In this document: positions 10,201 to 21,687 of the stretch, in pieces
Layout of the letters: every line of letters begins with the position of its first letter
Position numbering within the stretch: position 1 is the stretch's first letter
From: Melieria omissa
Taxonomy: Eukaryota; Arthropoda; Insecta; Diptera; Ulidiidae
Reading direction: 5' to 3'
NCBI GenBank assembly: GCA_963971225.1
Contig: OZ020267.1
Coordinates: 120,521,891 to 120,585,890, forward strand
DNA length: 64,000 nt
Program-made: the position numbers and the translations under genes
The notes under the pieces: model-generated
What the model saw: the letters and a program-made list of their open reading frames with translations, nothing else
Database searches by the model: none
Told to the model about the DNA's origin: nothing

Positions 10201-11769
10201 CTTGCTCTCGCCCGATGGAAATTGCGAGTACGATCAGCTCATTGAAATTAATCTCGATAAATTGGAGCCCCACATCAACGGTCCCTTCACTCCCGATTTG
10301 GCTCATAACATCAACAACCTTGGCGAAAATGCCAAGAAGAATGGCTACCCAATGGATATCAAAGTAGGCCTTATTGGTTCGTGCACCAACTCTTCGTATG
10401 AGGACATGGGTCGGTGCGCCAGCATTGCGAATAACGCAATGAAGCATGGCATCAAGTCAAAGATTCCGTTTAACGTGACACCCGGCTCAGAGCAAATTCG
10501 CGCTACGATTGAGCGTGATGGCATTGCTGAAGTTTTCCAGAAGTTCGGTGGCACCGTGTTGGCCAACGCCTGTGGCCCTTGCATCGGTCAATGGGATCGC
10601 AAAGATGTGAAGAAGGGTGAAAAGAATACAATAGTCACTTCGTACAACCGAAACTTCACGGGACGCAATGATGCCAACCCCGCCACGCACTGCTTCGTCA
10701 CGAGGTGAGTAAATTCTTACATAACTTAAAGGTCAACAGAACTTGAAATAACAAAAAACCTCTCAGTCCCGAACTAGTCACCGCTCTCTCCATAGCTGGC
10801 CGCTTGGATTTCAACCCTCTCAAGGACGAGCTTACCGGCTCAGATGGCAAAAAGTTCAAATTGGACGCTCCCTTTGGCGATGAGTTGCCTTCCAAAGGCT
10901 TCGATCCCGGTATGGACACGTATGCTGCACCTCCGGCTGTAAGTGTTAGGTACAACTGCTACCTGTCCTGGAGCTAAACAATTATCATTTATTATTACAG
11001 AAAGGTGAAGATGTGAAGGTTGATGTCGATCCCAAGAGCAAACGCCTGCAGCTGCTGGCTCCTTTCGACAAGTGGGACGGCAAAGATTTGGTGGAAATGA
11101 CCGTACTGATCAAGGTCAAAGGCAAGTGCACCACAGATCACATTTCAGCCGCCGGACCGTGGCTGCAATACCGTGGCCACTTGGATAACATCTCCAACAA
11201 CATGTTTATTGGCGCCGTCAACTCCGAAAACAACGAGATGAACAAAATCAAGAACCAGCGCACTGGTGAGTGGGGCGCTGTGCCGGACGTGGCGCGTGAC
11301 TACAAGGCCAATGGCATCAAGTGGGTGGCCGTTGGTGACGAAAACTACGGTGAGGGTTCGTCCCGCGAGCATGCTGCGTTAGAACCACGCCATTTGGGCG
11401 GCCGTGCCATCATTGTCAAGTCGTTCGCCCGCATTCACGAAACAAACTTGAAGAAGCAGGGCATGTTGCCACTAACTTTTGCCAATGCAGCTGATTTCGA
11501 TAAGGTAGGCTGATACTTCCAGAACCGCGAACTTTTCAAATACTTATTCCTTTCATACTTGTTTGTGTTAATTTTAGGTGCAACCCACTAGCAAAATTTC
11601 ACTCGTTAACTTAAGCAGTTTGGCTCCCGGCAAACCAGTCGAGTGTGAAATTAAGAACGGCGACAAGGTTGACAAAGTCAAGCTGAACCACACCTTGAAC
11701 AACCTGCAAATCGAATGGTTCAAGGCTGGTAGCGCACTCAACCGCATGAAAGAGTTGGCGGCTAACTAA
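7295..11769 (+). CDS. mAcon1: Aconitate hydratase, mitochondrial (aconitase), six coding exons
   Basis: Exons 7295-7327, 9186-9917, 9977-10704, 10767-10938, 11001-11504 and 11578-11769 splice in frame (all GT/AG) to 786 residues, the usual length of mitochondrial aconitase. The enzyme interconverts citrate and isocitrate in the TCA cycle. The N-terminus ([11 protein letters not shown], then [15 protein letters not shown]) is basic and serine-rich with no acidic residue until residue 20, as a mitochondrial presequence should be. The three [4Fe-4S] ligands are C391 in GSCTNSS and C454/C457 in [11 protein letters not shown], with the 63/66-residue spacing of the mammalian enzyme. Other conserved motifs are [28 protein letters not shown] and the C-terminal swivel domain. 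The 1.86 kb first intron is the only long one. No iron-responsive element was seen near the start. Confidence 0.97.
7328..9185. other. Aconitase intron 1
   Basis: Donor CAG|GTAAGT and acceptor CCAAAAATAG. I see no recognisable gene or repeat inside. A 95-codon GTG-initiated reading frame at 8410-8697 lacks any family resemblance. Confidence 0.7.
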
Positions 11770-12017
11770 ACGATCTGCACTCGTGACCGACGTTTGCACG
11801 CCTCAACATAACCGCCCTTCCGCGCCACGTCGAATCGTGTATCTCCTGCGTCACAACTTTTTCTTTTAGGTTTTTACATTTTGATTTTTGTCGAAGCTAA
11901 CTGCCGCCTCCGCTCGGTTCCGCTTCAAATTGTGTACTTTATTTTATTATGATTTATATTATTGCGATTTATACACAGCAAAATCGAAATTATATTTATG
12001 TTATTGTAAAATGAAAA

Positions 12018-12023
12018 AATAAA
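12018..12023 (+). terminator. Poly(A) signal of aconitase
   Basis: AATAAA 249 bp after the aconitase stop, in an AT-rich 3' UTR. Confidence 0.7.
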
Positions 12024-12039
12024 CACGAGAATGATTGCG

Positions 12040-12413
12040 AAGAACACTTGCACCATATATAAATATATTTAGAAATTTAATTTTAAATCAAACTAGAATA
12101 AAATTCAATTAAAACAAGTTATAAAAATCTTTACATTGCGTTGTAATCATTGGCCATTAGTTGGTTGTGCATTTCGTGATTTTAGACAATAATAAACCGT
12201 ACGAACCGAAACCTGATGTCTCTGATATTTTCGTTATCGCGTTGCATAAGATGTGCTAATACATAAATAAATATATTTATATCGCACATTCCTACCACCA
12301 TACATGCATATGTACAGTGCTAGAATGTCAACAACATTGCCGTTCTTTTCACCGCAACTCAAGGTCGCTAGTAAACAAAACACGCATACATACATATGCA
12401 TATATTTTAGTAG
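12040..12413. other. AT-rich spacer
   Basis: Downstream of aconitase. Short TACATA-type simple repeats only, and no gene. Confidence 0.5.
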
Positions 12414-13556
12414 ATACCCTGCAGGAAAAGTAACTAATTTTAAACTAGTTTATAACTAGTCCTTTTCTGTACAGGACTGATTACAAATTAGTTATTTTGC
12501 TTGAAAAGAAGTGATTATTTTAACGTGGCGATGTCCTAGCAGCACATCAATTGTCTACCTCTGCATGACTTCCCAACTAGTTTATAACTAGTTGTTTTCA
12601 AACCAATTAATAATTAGTCCACAATCGACTGATGTAAAACTAGTTGTTTTGGGACTAGTTAAAAATTAGTTAGTTTGTAACTGATTTTAAACTAGTCAAA
12701 TAGTAACTCATTACAAATTACTTACATATAACCCCTTCAAATGAATTTTCAAATATATTGGATTCAATTCATAATTGTTTTATTAAAATTTTTCAAAAAC
12801 AAAGTGCAATTATTTAAAATAATATAAATAAATAAATATAATATTTACATCTTATAACTAAAACCAAACAAAATAGAAAACATTAAAGGCATTTCATTAA
12901 GAATAACAATGTAATTCATTTAGTAACAAAAACATATATTTTTCTAATGATATCCATTTATAAACTGTATAAGTCAAAAAAACATAACAGGAACGTGTTT
13001 TTTGCGGCGGCGTACTTTCTGCCTCAGGCTCGCTGTAATTTTCCGCGCACAAATGCTCAACTTGCACGTCTTCACTCGTCCTTTCAGCCGTCTTTTCACT
13101 TGTAAGTCGGTTAAGATAAATGTCTCTCTGTTTTTTTATTTTTCGGCGAATGCTTCTTGCTTTTGTTGCATTCATTTTTTAAAATGAAATAATTAACACA
13201 ATTATTTTACGCACCTCTTTTTAATACGCACTTGATTTTCCACGCGCACGCTTCGACGGATACACACGATATGGCGTCGTTTTTGGTTAGCAATGTTGCC
13301 AAACCATTAGATTCACTTAAAAATGCTAAGGGTCGCCAACGCAAACCCAGAAAATATCAATTTTCAAACAATAGGCAGCCCTTATTCATGGCGCAGGCGC
13401 CTTTTCGTTTTTACGAACAACGCAACGAGTGCGGCGCATGCGCTCGTGAACTGTATTGCCATGCATGATTTTTCAATCAGTTACAAATTAGTTGTCAAAT
13501 AATTAGTTTAAAATTAGTTACTTTTGCCAACTGACTAGTTCTTTCCTGCAGGGTAT
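12414..13556. mobile_element. Unclassified about 1.14 kb DNA transposon with actagt/aactaatt subterminal arrays
   Basis: The ends are inverted copies: CCCTGCAGGAAAAGTAACTA at about 12417 and the complement of CCCTGCAGGAAAGAACTAG at 13535-13553, both next to TA. Between 12430 and 12720, and again between 13480 and 13535, the motifs ACTAGT, AACTAGTT and AACTAATT recur many times in both orientations, suggesting transposase binding arrays. The interior holds a short minus-strand ORF (13175-12897) beginning MNATKARSIRRKIKKQRD, basic then acidic, with no catalytic domain, and an overlapping unconvincing plus-strand ORF at 13232-13468. I cannot assign a superfamily; a TA duplication is possible but the boundary is ambiguous. 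Confidence 0.6.
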
Positions 13557-14625
13557 GTATGCATATATACATTTGTGTATGTGTCGAGTAAAATGGGTAC
13601 AACCGATTTGTGGCGACAGCAAGATGATATTGTGATTAGAATGGAAATAATGTTATCTTCTATATTAAAGTATTAAGAATTTCAACCTCCGAAAACGGAT
13701 TAAATTTTCGCAAAGATCTGATTCGAGCAAACTTAAATATTAGACATATAATGTAATTACTAAAATACAAATAGAAATAGAAATGGCAGAAAAATAAGTT
13801 GGTTTTAATTTACATGAGAATATTAACATTTTCTTCAACTACAAAGTTTCCTCAAACGAAAGTACTTACTTTCATTGAAAATTTCTTATGACCAGTGTCC
13901 TTTGTGTTATGAGTAGTACATATTTAGTGTGTCGTAGAATAACCTGAGTAATACCACAGGTATCTTGACAGGGCATTGTAGGTTAAACTATCACCCAGCT
14001 GAATCACGAATTCGTGGAGACGAATGGTGCAGTTCGCCCTATCCCTATCAATAATGATAATGCTATTAGAGAAGAGTGACCTAAGAACGACCATTCAAGT
14101 CTTCGTAGAACTGACCAAAGTTCTCACTCGGAGTCTCCTAAAATACGCAATTATGCATCATAGCAGCAATGAACCAGATCCGTTCATGTCCAAGCAAGTG
14201 ACATTTTATTTCTGTCCCCCCTTTATCCTACCTTTCCATCTAGAACATCCGCCGTTATAGAACAAATGTTTGCCCACTAAAAAGCACCACATTTGTTTTT
14301 ACATCTACATCTAGGTTCCAGTGCAGATTTGCCTCATATACTATGTTACTCGTCTATTTGAACGGTAACGAATAATATTGTAGGAGAATCTGTCATGTTA
14401 TCGATCAGGGTAGGGCACCAGTATATGCTCGAATATCTTTTCAACCACAATTTGCCCCATCAACGCAATTCGACCATTAAATATTGTACTCAATGATATT
14501 GCTTATTAAAAGTAAGTACATTATAAAAAATCTTGCACAGCACATAGTTACAAAACGCGTTACAATTGAGAGCTTGAACATAAAATTATATTTTTACTAC
14601 AAGAAAAAATCTCGTTGCTGGTAAC
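13557..14625. other. Intergenic spacer, no recognised gene
   Basis: It lies between the transposon and the kinase stop codon. A 78-codon ORF at 14024-14260 has no family features. The proximal part is probably the kinase 3' UTR, but no close AATAAA was seen. Confidence 0.45.
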
Positions 14626-15563
14626 CTAGTATCGGTAGTCGAAGTATTTGTTGTAATATGGTATTGTGATGGTGGGATCTATGGTCAGGATGGCGGGCAA
14701 CGAAATGCGGTTTTTCAGGTCGTAGGTCACCATTCGCTCGCATATACGCCCCCATACTATTCCGTAGCAGGAGGCGACGGTCTTGCTTTGCAGCCCCTGT
14801 TGTGTAAGTGTCTGCACCAGGTATTTGATTTCAGGCAGGGAGCTGGCCTGCTGAAACGGACTGTAGCCATTGCACATCTCGTAAAGCGTGCAGCCTAAGG
14901 ACCAGACGTCGGACTTGAAGTCATGCTTGTCGCCTTGCATCACCTCCGGCGCCATGTAGTAATAGGTTCCGATCACGCCCAGCACCGGTTTGTAGGTAGT
15001 GTGCACCGTCGAGATACCGAAGTCGGCAATCTTCAAGCAGCCCCTACCGTCCAGCAGCATGTTCTCCGGCTTCAAGTCGCGGTGCATTACGTGGCGAATG
15101 TGAAGGTATTCTAGCCCCATCAGGCTGTCAAAGATAAATGACTGAAACTGCTGTTTCGGAATGGCCGGTCGACGGCCCCTGTTCCGACTGATGGCGTCGC
15201 GTACAGTGCCATTGGCAGCAAACTCCATCACAATGTTGATAGTGCCGGCATGAGCGAAGGAGCGTATAAACCGCACGATGTTCGGGTGACTCAACTGGGC
15301 AATGATGTAAATCTGTGCCGCGAATGCAAGAAGAAGAAAGATTTGAACTTGTCTCGCCGGCATTTATGTTCCAACCGAATGCCCTCTGCGCTCACCTCTT
15401 CCATAATCATTTTCATTTCGGTCTTCGGGTTACGCACGATGACGCGCTTCACACAGACGTACTGCTGTCTTCCGGTCTCAAAGGTCTTGCACAGAAACAC
15501 ACGTCCGAAGCCACCCTCACCCAATATGCGCACCGGCTGCAAATTTGCGTCCCCGACATCCAT
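14626..15563 (-). CDS. Short NIMA-related (Nek-like) serine/threonine protein kinase, two exons
   Basis: Exons 15563-15396 and 15312-14626 join in phase 0 through an 83 bp intron (donor GAAGAG|GTGAGC, acceptor GCGGCACAG) to give 284 residues, essentially a bare kinase domain. Visible motifs: glycine loop GEGGFGRV (15-22), VAIK-type lysine K39 in VCVKRV, LSHPNIVRF, catalytic HRDLKPEN (D135), DFGIS (D153), activation segment GTYYYMAPEVM and the F-helix DVWSLGCTLYEM. The SHPNIV and GTYYYMAPE style is closest to Nek kinases, but this is a judgement from motifs. All catalytic residues are present, so it should be active. It is much shorter than the well-known fly Nek proteins as I recall them (niki, Nek2), with no C-terminal coiled coil or other domain. 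It lies between aconitase and GMP synthase. I do not recognise a specific orthologue. Confidence 0.85.
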
Positions 15564-17690
15564 CTCACGTAATCAAAGTTGTTGCACACCTTATGAACAG
15601 CCAACTATGCATAGACTTAAAGCAAGGCACCTATTCACCTTCTATTTTGCAACTGAAGATGTACCGGTAAAACTAACGGAACGGTTAAGTGCGCTACCCG
15701 CAAGTCAGCCCATCAACTCCGTACTGAGAGTTTTGTTGTTACGATTCGTCAGGTCGAAAAGTGAGCAGTGATAAAAGACTATCGTCGGAATGTTTTTCTC
15801 TTTTCTCCGCACTTAGTTTTCGATCCACTGGCTTTGTATGTGGTATACACTTTCGGGGGTACTCCGTCCTAATTAAGGAGGAAATCTATTCAAATAATGT
15901 CTATCAAGATTTACCGGTCGATTAAAAACAAACAAATTTGTATCGAGTTCAAATCGTGCCAAATTTCACGTTCGACGAACACGGCATTCTTTTGAAATTA
16001 TGGTTTCAAATCATCCTACAATTTTCACTATTATTTTCAAATACATTCCTATACAATTCCGGCTGCATAAGCATTTCATTAGCAAACATATCAATTTCTT
16101 CGATTTCCCTAGCCACTGAACTTCCCCAGTGCTGAATGTACTACGTCGCCGTCAGCTGCAGGAAACGAACGCAAATAGATTAAGATATTTGAAATTTATA
16201 CATCACATTGTTTTGTCCCATAACTTTACTTTACCTTTACCCTCTTTTATATGTCACACCAACTAGCTACCAGCATTTAAAATGGAAAGAAATATTAAGT
16301 GCGCTTGAAATTATTTTAAAAATTTATTTTCTTTTATCAATCAATTTAAAATGCAGCACATAATTATCATTTTTGCTTTAATATAATAAATTTTATAACA
16401 ATTCTTTTGCGTTTACTTTATATTGTGTTAATTTTATTTAGTTGTTTGCTTTCACTTTTGCTAACAGCTCAAGGTGATTTCGGACTTCGTAGAGTTCTTA
16501 ATGCTTTCTTGTTTCGTTCCCTCGTTTGCAGACTTTTCATACATTTCTCATTTTATACAATTTCAAACCATTTAATTAAAGTAGAAATGCCAACAAAATT
16601 GTAATTCCGCCCAAAATCGCACCTCATTTGACTTAAAAAAAAAAATCAAATATAAGCATCAAACCAGCGATGACGAAGCCTACACCCACGAGTAAGCGGA
16701 TCTTTTAAAAAGCAACTATACTGTTACACGAACTCTAATGTACTTCAACATGCACAGCAATGTCAAAGCAAAAACATATGATCAGTTAATGCAGCAGCTG
16801 ATTTGAGACTGAAAGGGGTTATTTGTTTGGGCCCCACATTTGGTTAGGAACGTAGCGATTATAACGCTCGTAAACGCCAGAACACGTGTTAAATTTGTAT
16901 TTGAAAACGTAAAAATTTTTTTTTATTTAAAAAACTGTATGTAAGAAACTTAAAGCTGCCTGCTCTACTGCTGCGCTCAGAACTCGCCTCGTATGTTTCA
17001 GTGAGTTTAATGGGACATACGTGTTTCATTTTTCAGCCGACGAGTTGCTGCAATCACCTTGCTCTGCATGCGTAGCCTTAAAAAAAACTGCTTACCCACG
17101 TGTACTGTCTTCGTCATCTCTGCTTTATGATCTTTGATCAAACAAGTTGCACACCATTGTAAAATCTTAAATTTAGTATGTATGCCTGTGTCTACATCAT
17201 TAATTTGTGATGAGGCCATCCATAACAGTTTTCAATTTGCATTTTTCATTTTAATGTACATACATATATACGTATAGTCGACCCAAACATGTATTATATC
17301 GTTACAAAATTGCGCTGTCGCCGCTTCCCACCAACGGACTGCCGATTTCTTCATTCGCCACCAATCAATGGTCAATCGCTACTTTGTTTGGGGTTTGTGT
17401 TGCTGATCAATGTGTTATCATTCTCATTACTTATCTCTTTCCAATTTTCTTCCGTTTTCTCTTCGTTTAGTGTTAACATGCTTGCTTCAATTGTTTTTTG
17501 TTATTGTTGTTGTGTGTATTTTTACAATAATTAAGAAATATAATTTGATTTGATTTATGTATTTGTTTCGACACGCCCTCGATTGGTGTTCTACGCTCGT
17601 CCTTTACTTTCACTACCGAGTTTTACAATTGTATGATTAGATTCTAAACAGCTTTACCACTCTTGTATGCGCGTAACAGGAGCTCGGCCG
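15564..17690. other. Spacer between the kinase start and the GMP synthase 3' end
   Basis: It includes the kinase promoter region and AT-rich DNA. Several 65-110 codon ORFs are present (for example 16407-16604 and 17289-17534) but none resembles a protein family. An A/T run of about 12 lies near 16630. Confidence 0.45.
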
Positions 17691-17696
17691 AATGAT

Positions 17697-17716
17697 TTTA
17701 TTCAAAATTTTTTATT
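17697..17716 (-). terminator. Probable poly(A) signals of GMP synthase
   Basis: Two minus-strand AATAAA motifs at 17697-17702 and 17711-17716, about 350 bp beyond the GMP synthase stop. Confidence 0.5.
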
Positions 17717-18062
17717 GAGGGGAAATAACTAAATTTGCTTTAGCTTTCTCATAAGTTGTAGTCTCTAGGTATGCAGACAGATGTTGTTTGTTAATTTAAT
17801 TTTAATAATAATCTTCTGAAATTAATAATTAATATTTAAAATGGGGTTTCATCCATTGCACAACTGATTAGCCATTGTCGGTGCGTACTGTCCGCTGGTA
17901 CCATGTGCACTATTACGGCCAATCAATCTGCATACGGGAAGCATTGGCCCGGCCACAGTTCAGCTCAATGCTGTCCCATGAGGTGGTTATGGTGGTAGTA
18001 GTGGTGGTGGTGCTGGTGATAATGGAGGTGATTGTGGTAGACAGCGAACGCATTGAAACGAA

Positions 18063-21000
18063 TCATTCCCACTCGGTTGTGCCAGGCGGTTTGGATGTCA
18101 AGTCGTACAAAATTCGCGAGATGCCATCCAGCTTCGAAATCTCGTGCACAATATTATTGAGAACCTACAGCACAAACCACGAAACATAAATGATACAGTT
18201 TCATTTGGCAATTTGTTGAGGTGTCACAAAATCGAAATTAACCATTCAGACTACTTACATGCAATGGCAGTTGAACGGAGCCTGGAATTGCCGGCACTCC
18301 AGTCATAAAGTCACTCGTTATGAAGGGTCTTAACACTATCGATCTGCAACAGGAGGGCGTACGATTGGTCGGGTCCCGATCGAAGTGCACTGGTATCAAG
18401 ACGACCGGCATTTGCGAGATTTTGCGATACAGACCAGCTTGCATGATTATCTAAAATGAAACCGAGAGGTCATTAATTCAAAGCCAAGCTCCTATCAACG
18501 ACATTTCAGTTCAACTTTCATTCTACACTTACCTCGTTGGCGATGGCGTCAGCCTGCCGCAGCTGCTTTAGGACGTAGTTGTTGAGCGTGGTATGTGTGA
18601 TATCGGTTATTTGGTACTGGACCGGCTCGCCGAATATGAAACAAACACGGTTCACGTTATGCAGAATACGCGGTATCAATTTCGCCAAAAACAATAAATC
18701 GTTCCAATTCGGATCACTGCTACTGGAAAGTCCAACGACATAACTATACGTACGTTTATCACCTGAAAATTGAAAAATTCCACTCGTTTAGAATGGCTCC
18801 GGTAGAAATTGCGTCGCACACCCTTACCTTGCACGCCCACAGAACGCACCGGCAAGACAGTTGCTTGTATTTGTGAGGTCGACGAAATTCGGATAAGTTC
18901 CTTCTGTTCGTTTTCTGAAGTGGCACCGGTCACACGATTTATTAAAGCATGATTTTTTTGTAATTTATTTTTATAATCTACTATCACTCGCGCTATGACC
19001 TGTAAATGCAAAATCGTAAATGGTGAATGCTGTTGGTACGCGCACAGTGGCGCAACGCTTGGGCCGTACCTGAGTCTCTGAATAATCCTTCTCGATGAAA
19101 GGCTCTTCGGCGCAAAGAACTCTTATAGCTAAGCCAGGTCCTGGGAATGGTTGTCGTTCAACTATTTCTGGCGGCAAGCCCAAATCGTTTCCTAAGTCCC
19201 TCACCTCGTCCTTGTGGAAATCGCTCAACGGCTCGACGACACGTCCAGCATTGCGCAATTCCCTGGAACAATAAAAAAACCAGTCCCATCAGTATGCATC
19301 TACGCGATACTCAGCGCACAAGTTGCAAACCTTATCATGTCCGTGTCGTTATGGTGTGTCTTAATCGTTTCAGCGTTCGTGCTCACCATATTCGATGCAG
19401 ATTCGATTAGATCGGGTCTCAGCGTACCTTGGGCGAGCAAGACCTCCTCCGGCTTCAGCTTCAGCTCGGCCACAATGTCATTGGTGACCTTCACGAATAT
19501 GTCGCCGATGATCTTGCGCTTCTCCTCGGGATTGTATGTCTGGCAGAGCATTGGCGTTTCAACAATAGAGAACTGCCCTGGCCGCTTGATTTGGGTGGTT
19601 CCCTTCAGGAATTGATAGGCCTCCCTTCTAACTAATAAGTCTATGCCGATATCACGGAGGGACTTTTCCACCTTTTCGCTCTCGTTTTTACGCATGAATC
19701 CTAAGAAACGAACGAGGAACCAATTAGTAAACTGTGTGTCTGATTAAGTTTCAACACCGACCTAAAACAATCTCCCAGAGAGGTCAAACAAGTGGAGACC
19801 GATTTCAAAAATTGTAAGTCCAGTATTGCTATCTCACAGACAAGCTCCCCCAACTTTCCAATTTCTCTTTGTATATGGGTGTTATGGTCCATAAGAAGTG
19901 ATCTTTGCAGGACCAATGTGATCGAAAGAACCAACCAACCTAAAGCAGTGTAAGATATATTTCACTTCATGTGATCCCCGCCGGATCTACGTCACCTATA
20001 CTTATCCCGCATTTAAAATCGTACAGTAAAGCTAAGGGGTGACAGTAGTGTATTGAGCTTTACTAACTTTTTTTAACATTACCACAATGCCGCACGTATA
20101 TCGCTTTTGTATCACCACAGTAGATACTTCTTTGAAATGGATAAACTAATGCCGCAAGCATGAGTATCGTTGAGGAAAATACACTCAACCAGTGCAACAT
20201 ATGCGAACGTTACCAAAATATTTTAACTCACAGCTCTCTGCAGAGAGTTCGACCTTGCTCTTTATGGATATTTTTCCAAAAACTTATAACCGCAAAAAGT
20301 TCAAAGAGAGCGCTCTCAAGTTTATCCTTCAATTTTCTATCTTCCACTAACCTATTTGTCCATCTAGAACCAACACAATACCCGCGCATGTGTTCTCAGT
20401 GTTGATCTAATTAAAAACAACACGATTAAGGGAAGTCGCACGACTTACCGTTGTCTACATGTACTGCAATAATTTGACCAGGATGTAAGGCGCGTCGCAA
20501 CAAGGCAGCACATACTGTGGAATCAACGCCGCCACTCACCAGCAACTGTAAATATCATCAGTTATTTATTTACGTAGTTAGTCTAATGACAATGACAACA
20601 AAAAATATAACGGATTGATACGCACCAACACCTTATTGCTCCCGACTTTATCCTTGATGTACTTGATGCATCCCTCCTTTCGGCTTCCCATTGTGAAATT
20701 AGGCGTAAGCTCACAGATATCGTACAGAAAATTTGAAAGCATTTGCTTGCCGTTTGTTGTGAGGTCCACCTGAAAATAAAATAAAAAAATACAAATTCTG
20801 CTCCATATAATCAACAACTGAAAGAGCTAACCTCAGGATGAAATTGCACTCCATATATCCGCATGACCTCATTGTAAATGGCCGTAACGATGCGATTCGA
20901 TGACCAACCACCCACTTTCAGTTTGTCACCAACACGCTCCACACTGTCACCATGCGTCAGTAAGACGCTCTGTGTTCGGCTAAGGCGACTGTTGGACGAA

Positions 21001-21687
21001 ACGGGTTAAGTTAGAGTTCTCATCAGATGTTCGGACTTAGACTGTAAAAGACACTGTAAGGCGACGTGTAGCCCAATACACAAACTTGAGCGTATTGAAT
21101 TGTTCATCGCCTTTTTCATGATGAATTTACTTTAGAAGGATTGTATCGGCGATTACCGAAACTATACATGTGTAATCACTTTCTTTTCCTTCACATTCCG
21201 GGTCGCCCCGTACGCATAACTCACACTTACTTGAACAAGGGACAAGAGGTCTCGATTTCAATGTTCTGCTGCCCATCTTCGCGTATATCTTTTTTGTGTA
21301 TTGTGCCGCCGAACTCTTTGTTTATCAACTGCATGCCGTAGCAAATGCCGAGCACTGGAATTTTCAACTTGAATATGTCAGGATCATAATTGGGGGCGTC
21401 GTCGGCGTACACAGAATTCGGGCCGCCCGAAATGATGATCGCGCGGTAACCGCCCGCACGTATTGTGGACGCTGGTGTCTCCAAAGGTAAAATCTCCGAT
21501 TCCACCAATAATTCGCGCACTTTACGATCAATCACCTGCAACAATCACACTCTAGATTGGGAAAAGAAGTAACTGACAAATTGTTTTTTTAACATACCTT
21601 GCCATATTGTGCTCCAGCATCCAGTATAGCGACTTTATCGTGGCGCAGACCATTCTCTGCCGATAGGAATTTATTGGTTACACTCAT
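18063..21687 (-). CDS. bur: GMP synthase (glutamine-hydrolysing), 11 coding exons
   Basis: Minus-strand exons 21687-21598, 21535-21231, 20988-20832, 20769-20626, 20545-20449, 19700-19331, 19262-19070, 18999-18828, 18762-18533, 18450-18259 and 18164-18063 are all phase-consistent and total 2052 nt, 683 residues. It converts XMP to GMP in purine synthesis. Class-I glutamine amidotransferase domain: [25 protein letters not shown], nucleophile C95 in VLGICYGMQ, and the His/Glu of GVQFHPE. ATP pyrophosphatase domain: P-loop [39 protein letters not shown] and [14 protein letters not shown]. The dimerisation domain ends [13 protein letters not shown], identical to the human C-terminus. The Drosophila orthologue is burgundy. 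A splice acceptor at 21706-21708 just upstream of the ATG implies a separate non-coding first exon. Confidence 0.97.
19701..20448. other. Largest GMP synthase intron (748 bp)
   Basis: It lies between the exon ending in VDNG and the one beginning in FMRK. No nested gene was recognised; an 81-codon plus-strand ORF at 20160-20405 has no family features. Confidence 0.6.

Noticed and set aside
13232..13468. 78-codon plus-strand ORF in the 12.4-13.6 kb transposon
   Set aside because: No homology seen, and it mainly overlaps sequence next to the terminal repeat arrays.
15250..15771. 173-codon plus-strand ORF opposite the kinase gene
   Set aside because: Shadow of the kinase exons on the other strand, with no domain features.
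17875..18189. 104-codon plus-strand ORF over the last GMP synthase exon
   Set aside because: Antisense to a verified exon and partly a GTG simple repeat giving a valine run.
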